Source: Deltaproteobacteria bacterium (GTDB taxonomy: Bacteria; Desulfobacterota_C; Deferrisomatia; Deferrisomatales; JACRMM01). From it: DNA of 8,350 nucleotides. Every line of letters starts with the position of its first letter. Position 1 is the stretch's first letter. Location: assembly GCA_016218905.1 (NCBI GenBank), contig JACRCS010000752.1:1-8350 (forward strand), written 5' to 3'. Position numbers and translations under genes: made by a program. Below the pieces are notes generated by a model, which ran no database searches, was not told the origin of the DNA, and was given only the letters and a program-made list of their open reading frames with translations. Positions 5,245-8,350 of this stretch are shown in pieces.

Positions 5245-6450
5245 ATGGCTGCGCCCGATGTGATCCTGTACTCCGTGCCGTGGTGCTCCAAGTGCCGCCG
5301 CGTCCGCGTGTGCCTCGAAGCGTCCGGGGTGGCGTTTCGAGAGGTGAACCCGGAGGAGGACCCGGTCGCCGCCGAACGGCTCGCGCTCCACACGGGCGGC
5401 ACCCTCGACGTGCCCGCTGTGCAGGCCGGGGAGCGCTTCGTCGTGGACCCGGATGACGAGGCCCTCGCCGCGTTCCTGGGGGTGGTCCTCCCGATGCCCA
5501 TGGACGTCTACGACGTGGCGTTTGTCGGGGCGGGCCCTGCGGGGCTCACCGGAGCGATCTACACGGCCCGCGAGGGGCTGCGGACCGTGGTCCTGGAAAG
5601 GGGGTTCCCCGGAGGACAGGCGGCGCTGACCGGCCGCATCGACAACTATCCTGGCTTCCCCGAGCCCGTTGCCGGGCTCGACCTCATGGAGCGGGTGCGG
5701 CAGCAGGCCGCGCAGTTCGGCGCGGAGATCCGCCCGTCTCAGGAGGTGGACCGCATCGATGTGGCCGGCGCCTTCTTCGCGCTTCGGACCGGGGGAGAGT
5801 CGCTCCAGGCGCGCAGTGTGGTGGTGACCTCGGGCTCCGTCTACCGCCGGCTCGGCGTGCCGGGGGAAGAGGCGCTGCTGGGCCGGGGCGTGAGCTTCTG
5901 CGCCACCTGCGACGCGCCGTTCTACCGGAACCTCCCCCTCGCGGTCGCCGGAGGCGGCAACTCCGCCCTCCAGGAGACCGTCCACCTCGCGAGCTTCGCC
6001 TCCCACATCACGTTGGTTCAGAACCTCGACCGGCTGACCGGCTCCCGGGTGCTGGAAGACCGCGTGCGCTCCCTGCCCAACGTCGAGATCCTGCTCTCCC
6101 ACCGCGTCGCCGAGGTCGTGGGCGACAAGACAGTGCAGGGCGTGGTGGTGGAAGACGTGGCCGCGGGGACGACCCGGAAGCTGGCGGTGGACGGTCTGTT
6201 CGTTTTCATCGGGCTGGCCCCGAACACCGCTTTCCTCCCGGGGTTCCTCGGGCTCGACGCCCAAGGCTTCGTCGTGACGGATCTGCAGACCCTTGCCACC
6301 TCGGTCCCCGGCATCTTCGCGGCCGGGGACGTGCGCTCGGGAAGCTCGAAGCAGATCACCGCGGCCGTGGGAGAGGGGACGGTCGCCGCCTTCATGGTGC
6401 AGAAGTGGCTTGCCGACCGGAACCGGTGCGAGCTGCACGAGAACGCGTGA
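5245..6450 (+). CDS. Glutaredoxin-thioredoxin reductase fusion (FAD disulfide reductase)
   Basis: This 401-residue two-domain thiol-redox enzyme should pass electrons from a pyridine nucleotide through FAD and a CxxC pair to disulfides. Residues 1-80 form a glutaredoxin-like domain with active site PWCSKC (Cys14, Cys17) and the cis-Pro loop TLDVPAV (Pro57). From about residue 88 a thioredoxin reductase follows: FAD-binding GAGPAG (95-100), GGQAALTGRIDNYPGF, redox pair FCATCDAP (Cys219, Cys222), nucleotide site AGGGNSA (235-241) and FAD-binding GIFAAGDV (356-363). The usual NADPH 2'-phosphate motif HRRxxxR is absent; the stretch reads LVQNLDRLTGSRVLEDRV, closer to NADH-using AhpF. The built-in glutaredoxin could be its own electron acceptor, as the N-terminal domain is in AhpF. 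The ATG is preceded by GAGGA at 5232-5236. Cytoplasmic; no signal peptide. It lies second in the operon. Confidence 0.92.
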   Translation: MAAPDVILYSVPWCSKCRRVRVCLEASGVAFREVNPEEDPVAAERLALHTGGTLDVPAVQAGERFVVDPDDEALAAFLGVVLPMPMDVYDVAFVGAGPAGLTGAIYTAREGLRTVVLERGFPGGQAALTGRIDNYPGFPEPVAGLDLMERVRQQAAQFGAEIRPSQEVDRIDVAGAFFALRTGGESLQARSVVVTSGSVYRRLGVPGEEALLGRGVSFCATCDAPFYRNLPLAVAGGGNSALQETVHLASFASHITLVQNLDRLTGSRVLEDRVRSLPNVEILLSHRVAEVVGDKTVQGVVVEDVAAGTTRKLAVDGLFVFIGLAPNTAFLPGFLGLDAQGFVVTDLQTLATSVPGIFAAGDVRSGSSKQITAAVGEGTVAAFMVQKWLADRNRCELHENA

Positions 6451-6451
6451 G

Positions 6452-6466
6452 CGGTCCGAGGGACCG
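6452..6466. other. Short hairpin between two operon genes
   Basis: CGGTCC-gag-GGACCG forms a six-base-pair stem with a three-base loop immediately after the reductase stop codon and ahead of the next gene's ribosome binding site (AGGA at 6472-6475). There is no T tract, so it is unlikely to end transcription. It could stabilise or separate parts of the operon mRNA. Confidence 0.35.
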
Positions 6467-6481
6467 TAGAAAGGACCCCCC

Positions 6482-7963
6482 ATGGCCAGCTTTGACTACG
6501 ACATCGGCATCCTGGGCGGCGGCGCCGCCGGCCTCACCGTGGCCGCTGGAGCCGCCCAGTTCGGCGCCAAGGCGGTGCTGATCGAGAAGGCCTCGAAGCT
6601 CGGGGGCGACTGCCTCCACTTCGGCTGTGTGCCGTCGAAGACGCTGATCCGGACCGCAGGCGTGTGGGCGCTGGCCGCCCGTGCGAGCGAGTTCGGGCTG
6701 CCCGGGCTCTCGCTGCCGGCGGTGGATCTGGGGGCGGTGATGGACCGGGTCGGCGCCGTGATCGAGAAGCTCCAAGCGCACGACTCGCCGGAGCGCTTCT
6801 GCCGCCTGGGCGCCGAAGTGCGCTTCGGGGAGCCCCGGTTCGCCGACGACCACGTCGTCGAGGTGAACGGGGCCCGGCTCTCGGCCCGCAGCTGGGTCGT
6901 GGCCACGGGTTCCTCCCCCGCCGCGCCGCCGGTCGAGGGCCTCGCGGACGTCCCTTACTGGACCAACGAGACGGTCTTCTCCCAGCGCGAGCTTCCCGCG
7001 CGCCTCCTTGTCCTCGGCGGGGGCCCCATCGGCCTGGAGCTGGCCCAGGCCTTCCAGCGGCTGGGATCGAAGGTCACAGTGGTGGAATTCCTGGACCAGA
7101 TCCTCGGCCCCGAGGACGCCGACGTGGCCGAAATCCTGCGGGAGCGCCTCGCCGCTGAGGGGATGGAGCTTCTGACCTCCACCAAGGCTGCTCGGGCGGA
7201 AAAGATGGGCTCGACGGTGCGCCTCACGGTGGCGCCGGCCGCGGGCGAGGGTCTGTCCCGGACCCTGGAGGCCGACGCCCTGCTCGTGGCCACCGGGCGA
7301 AAGCCCAACATCGAGGGACTGGGTCTGGACGCCGCCGGCGTGACCTTCTCCCCCAAGGGGATCCCGACCGACCACCGGCTTCGCACGAACCAGACCCACA
7401 TCTACGCCTGCGGCGACGTCAACGGCGTCTTCCCCTTCACCCACGTCGCCGGGTACGAGGGGGGCATCGCGTTGACGAACGCCATCCTCCGCCTCCCGCG
7501 CAAGGCCGACTACTCGAAGGTCCCCTGGTGCACCTACACCGACCCGGAGGTGGCGAGCGTGGGTTGGAACGAGAAGCGAGCCCAAAAGGACGGCATCGAG
7601 TACCGCGTCCTCACCGAGCCCTTTGCCGACAACGACCGGGCCCTGGCCGAGGGCGAGCCCCTCGGGAAGATCAAGGTGCTCGTGAGCCCGAAGGGCTCGC
7701 TCCTCGGCTGCCAGATCATCGGGGCCCACGCCGGCGAGCTCATCCACGAGTGGATCGCCGCGGTGGCGGGCGGGGTGAAGCTCTCGGCCCTGGCCGGCGC
7801 CATCCACGTGTACCCGACCCTCTCGGAGATCTCCAAGCGGGCGGCCGGCGCCTACTTCTCCGAAAAGCTCTTCAGCGAATGGACGAAGGGCGTGCTGCAC
7901 TTCCTCTTCGGGCTCAAGGGTCGGGCGTGCGCGCCGGGCCGGGACACGGGAGCACTGGCGTGA
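6482..7963 (+). CDS. Mercuric reductase/dihydrolipoamide dehydrogenase-like FAD oxidoreductase
   Basis: This 493-residue class I pyridine nucleotide-disulfide oxidoreductase has FAD-binding ILGGGAAGL near the N-terminus (GGGAAG at 12-17) and the redox disulfide GGDCLHFGCVPSKTL (Cys44, Cys49). It also has VVATGSSP (139-146), nucleotide-binding LGGGPIGLELAQ (178-189), the second FAD motif YACGDVNG (308-315) and a full dimerisation domain with GAHAGELIHEW. In lipoamide dehydrogenase the catalytic base is the His of HPTLSE. Here the sequence is HVYPTLSE, with Tyr444 in that place, as I recall for mercuric-reductase-like paralogues. It lacks the N-terminal heavy-metal domain and the C-terminal Cys-Cys pair of true MerA, so Hg(II) reduction is not supported. 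The substrate is unknown; a small thiol, metal or metalloid compound is plausible. The start ATG has AGGA six bases upstream. It is third in the operon. Confidence 0.9.
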   Translation: MASFDYDIGILGGGAAGLTVAAGAAQFGAKAVLIEKASKLGGDCLHFGCVPSKTLIRTAGVWALAARASEFGLPGLSLPAVDLGAVMDRVGAVIEKLQAHDSPERFCRLGAEVRFGEPRFADDHVVEVNGARLSARSWVVATGSSPAAPPVEGLADVPYWTNETVFSQRELPARLLVLGGGPIGLELAQAFQRLGSKVTVVEFLDQILGPEDADVAEILRERLAAEGMELLTSTKAARAEKMGSTVRLTVAPAAGEGLSRTLEADALLVATGRKPNIEGLGLDAAGVTFSPKGIPTDHRLRTNQTHIYACGDVNGVFPFTHVAGYEGGIALTNAILRLPRKADYSKVPWCTYTDPEVASVGWNEKRAQKDGIEYRVLTEPFADNDRALAEGEPLGKIKVLVSPKGSLLGCQIIGAHAGELIHEWIAAVAGGVKLSALAGAIHVYPTLSEISKRAAGAYFSEKLFSEWTKGVLHFLFGLKGRACAPGRDTGALA

Positions 7964-8350
7964 GCGATTCTCTGCCGACGCCGGAGGAGTGGGTAGAGGC
8001 CTACGGGGACGACCTCCTCGCCTACGCGCTCCTACGCGTGGGGGATCGAGACACTGCCCGGGACCTCGTTCAAGAGACCTTTCTCTCGGCCCTCAAGGGC
8101 CGACACGGCTTCGCGGGGAGGTCCGCGGTGAAGACCTGGCTCATCGGCATCCTCAAGCACAAGGTCGTGGACCATTTCCGGCGCACGTCCCGCGAGTCTC
8201 CTGGTGTCTCCCTCGCCGCAGGCGACGAGTTTTTCGACGAAGACGGCCGTTGGAGGGACCCTCCAGGCCCCTGGCAGCCGGACCCGAGCGAGGCGCTCGG
8301 TCGCCAGCAGTTCTGGGAGATTCTGCACCGGTGCATGACCGACCTGCCCC
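7960..8350 (+). CDS. ECF-type RNA polymerase sigma factor, 3' end outside window
   Basis: The gene starts at GTG 7960-7962, overlapping the upstream stop by four bases (GTGA), a sign of translational coupling. The visible 130 residues hold sigma region 2: ARDLVQETFLSAL (region 2.2, core binding) and VKTWLIGILKHKVVDHFRR (regions 2.3-2.4, -10 recognition). A long acidic/Pro-rich linker follows (FFDEDGRWRDPPGPWQPDP, about 91-109), then EALGRQQFWEILHRCMTDLP, the approach to region 4, which lies outside the window. The linker with its FFDEDGRW motif resembles one ECF subgroup that I recall being encoded beside zinc-finger anti-sigma proteins; such a gene could follow to the right. It likely controls the redox operon to which it belongs. 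Direct evidence for autoregulation is only the weak promoter candidate at 4022-4046. Confidence 0.88.
   Translation, partial: MSDSLPTPEEWVEAYGDDLLAYALLRVGDRDTARDLVQETFLSALKGRHGFAGRSAVKTWLIGILKHKVVDHFRRTSRESPGVSLAAGDEFFDEDGRWRDPPGPWQPDPSEALGRQQFWEILHRCMTDLP

Noticed and set aside
4432..6483. A 683-codon minus-strand open frame opposite the VTT and reductase genes
   Set aside because: It is an antisense shadow rich in His, Arg, Gly and Glu; the plus strand carries all cofactor motifs and ribosome binding sites.
6392..7900. A 502-codon minus-strand open frame opposite the MerA-like gene
   Set aside because: Same antisense shadow effect; no motifs, and the plus-strand protein is complete.

Overview
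The window is about 8.35 kb of very GC-rich DNA with strong Shine-Dalgarno sites. The gene content and protein style suggest a high-GC proteobacterium, most likely of the former Deltaproteobacteria. That placement is an inference from a few proteins. No rRNA, tRNA or CRISPR array was seen.

Layout. (1) Bases 1-1887, minus strand: most of a SNF2-family helicase, running off the left edge, with a good sigma-70-type promoter at 1996-2024. (2) Bases about 2062-3909: a gene graveyard. Pieces of at least five unrelated genes lie end to end with almost no spacer. They are an AbiEii-type nucleotidyltransferase tail, a Walker A segment of a sigma-54 activator-like AAA+ ATPase, a Na+/Ca2+ exchanger with an internal deletion, and a DNA methyltransferase middle section, all on the minus strand, then a Crp/Fnr-type regulator on the plus strand lacking its 5' part. 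Frameshifts or a nonsense codon interrupt several of them. (3) Bases 3910-4512: regulatory-looking DNA (palindromes, an ECF-type promoter candidate, a strong ribosome binding site) and a thioredoxin-like reading frame with two amber codons. (4) Bases 4513-8350, plus strand: an intact, tightly spaced operon encoding a TVP38/TMEM64 (VTT) membrane protein, a glutaredoxin-thioredoxin reductase fusion, a mercuric-reductase/lipoamide-dehydrogenase-like flavoprotein, and an ECF sigma factor. The sigma gene overlaps the flavoprotein gene by 4 bases and runs off the right edge.

How the genes may work together. The operon joins one VTT membrane protein to two separate FAD/pyridine-nucleotide disulfide reductases and to its own candidate regulator. 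This suggests a regulated thiol-redox or metal/metalloid stress unit, possibly once headed by the thioredoxin-like gene at 4111. The substrate cannot be read from the sequence. The methyltransferase and AbiEii scraps hint that a defence-type island once lay between the helicase and the operon and was lost through repeated deletion and rearrangement. An assembly artefact in that interval must also be considered.
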